A stretch of 49,216 nucleotides of DNA from Dictyobacter arantiisoli (lineage in GTDB: Bacteria; Chloroflexota; Ktedonobacteria; Ktedonobacterales; Ktedonobacteraceae), in contig NZ_BIXY01000054.1 in the NCBI RefSeq assembly GCF_008326305.1, positions 1-49,216 on the forward strand, written 5' to 3'. The stretch's first letter is position 1. Every line of letters begins with the position of its first letter. The notes under the pieces are model-generated. The model saw nothing but the letters and a program-made list of their open reading frames with translations, had not been told where the DNA came from and ran no database searches. Shown piece by piece: positions 49,018 through 49,216 of the stretch. The translations under genes and the position numbers were made by a program.

Positions 49018-49216
49018 AGCATTGCTTTTCAGATCATCTGGGTCTTTGTCTTTTAGAGTGAATGCGGGGTGCAGGGGTGGCAGCCCAATACGGTTCAAAT
49101 AGTCCATGCTCCTGCGGAGCACCCGGAACGATGAAAAGGAGGTAAAATAGGAGGTGAACCAGCGCCAAGATTCACAGATCGAGATGTTATCTAGTGGAAC
49201 AAACCTGGGTTCAAAT

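Noticed and set aside
49140..49216. CTGGGTTCAAAT at the window end looks like a tRNA T-arm
   Set aside because: No matching D-arm or anticodon stem can be drawn in the preceding 60 bases, and the acceptor end is outside the window. A similar GGTTCAAAT also occurs at 49091 without any tRNA context.

Overview
The window (49,216 bp, roughly half G+C) looks like an accessory-rich chromosomal stretch of a soil-type, spore-former-like bacterium. Large secreted plant or fungal polysaccharide hydrolases with Thr/Pro linkers, a thiazole/oxazole peptide cluster, a P450 system and abundant dispersed palindromic repeats would fit the Ktedonobacteria (Chloroflexota). That assignment is inferred from gene content; no rRNA or other phylogenetic marker is present.

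Layout, left to right. 1-350: the 3' end of an IS5-type transposase and a decayed repeat. 350-5600 (minus): a secreted GH74 xyloglucanase-like enzyme, then a 632-aa protein that joins annexin-like helical repeats to a protein-glutaminase (Cys-His-Asp) domain. 5.8-12.5 kb: a pentapeptide-repeat protein, a broken small ORF, a cryptic DNase I-like (EEP) protein, an SDR, an SRPBCC protein, a GH13 glucosidase with its catalytic centre deleted in frame, and a membrane protein. 13-15.6 kb: a 2-hydroxyacid dehydrogenase, and a VOC protein divergent from a WYL regulator.

15.6-22.1 kb (minus): a thiazole/oxazole-modified microcin (TOMM) cluster read as precursor peptide, ThiF/RRE-like protein, YcaO cyclodehydratase and SagB-type dehydrogenase. 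The precursor has an acidic leader and a core with 24 cysteines spaced mostly as Cys-Gly/Ser/Ala/Thr. Azolines would be made by the YcaO/ThiF pair and oxidised to azoles by the dehydrogenase. A streptogramin-lyase-like secreted propeller and a small unknown ORF lie divergently. No dedicated exporter or leader protease is visible.

23.9-30.6 kb: a KimA-type potassium importer, a CooC/MinD-like ATPase, an esterase and a DHA2 MFS exporter. 31.1-36.3 kb: a four-gene sugar ABC importer in the order binding protein, double ATPase, permease, permease, as in the galactofuranose system YtfQRT-YjfF. It has a strong promoter and a LacI-type palindrome in front. 36.6-40.4 kb: a GNAT acetyltransferase divergent from a complete class I P450 operon (ferredoxin, ferredoxin reductase, P450). 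40.8-49.2 kb: a CPBP protease, an S9 peptidase, a GH43/CBM13 galactanase-like enzyme, an M19 dipeptidase, a metallo-beta-lactamase-fold lactonase-like protein, a small membrane protein and a broken SDR.

Three dispersed repeat families and one MITE-like insert fill many of the long intergenic regions. The most striking family (A) is about 160-200 bp with perfect terminal inverted repeats and a perfect 28-bp central hairpin. Both stems change sequence from copy to copy while staying complementary. The items most worth following up are the TOMM cluster, the annexin/glutaminase protein and repeat family A.
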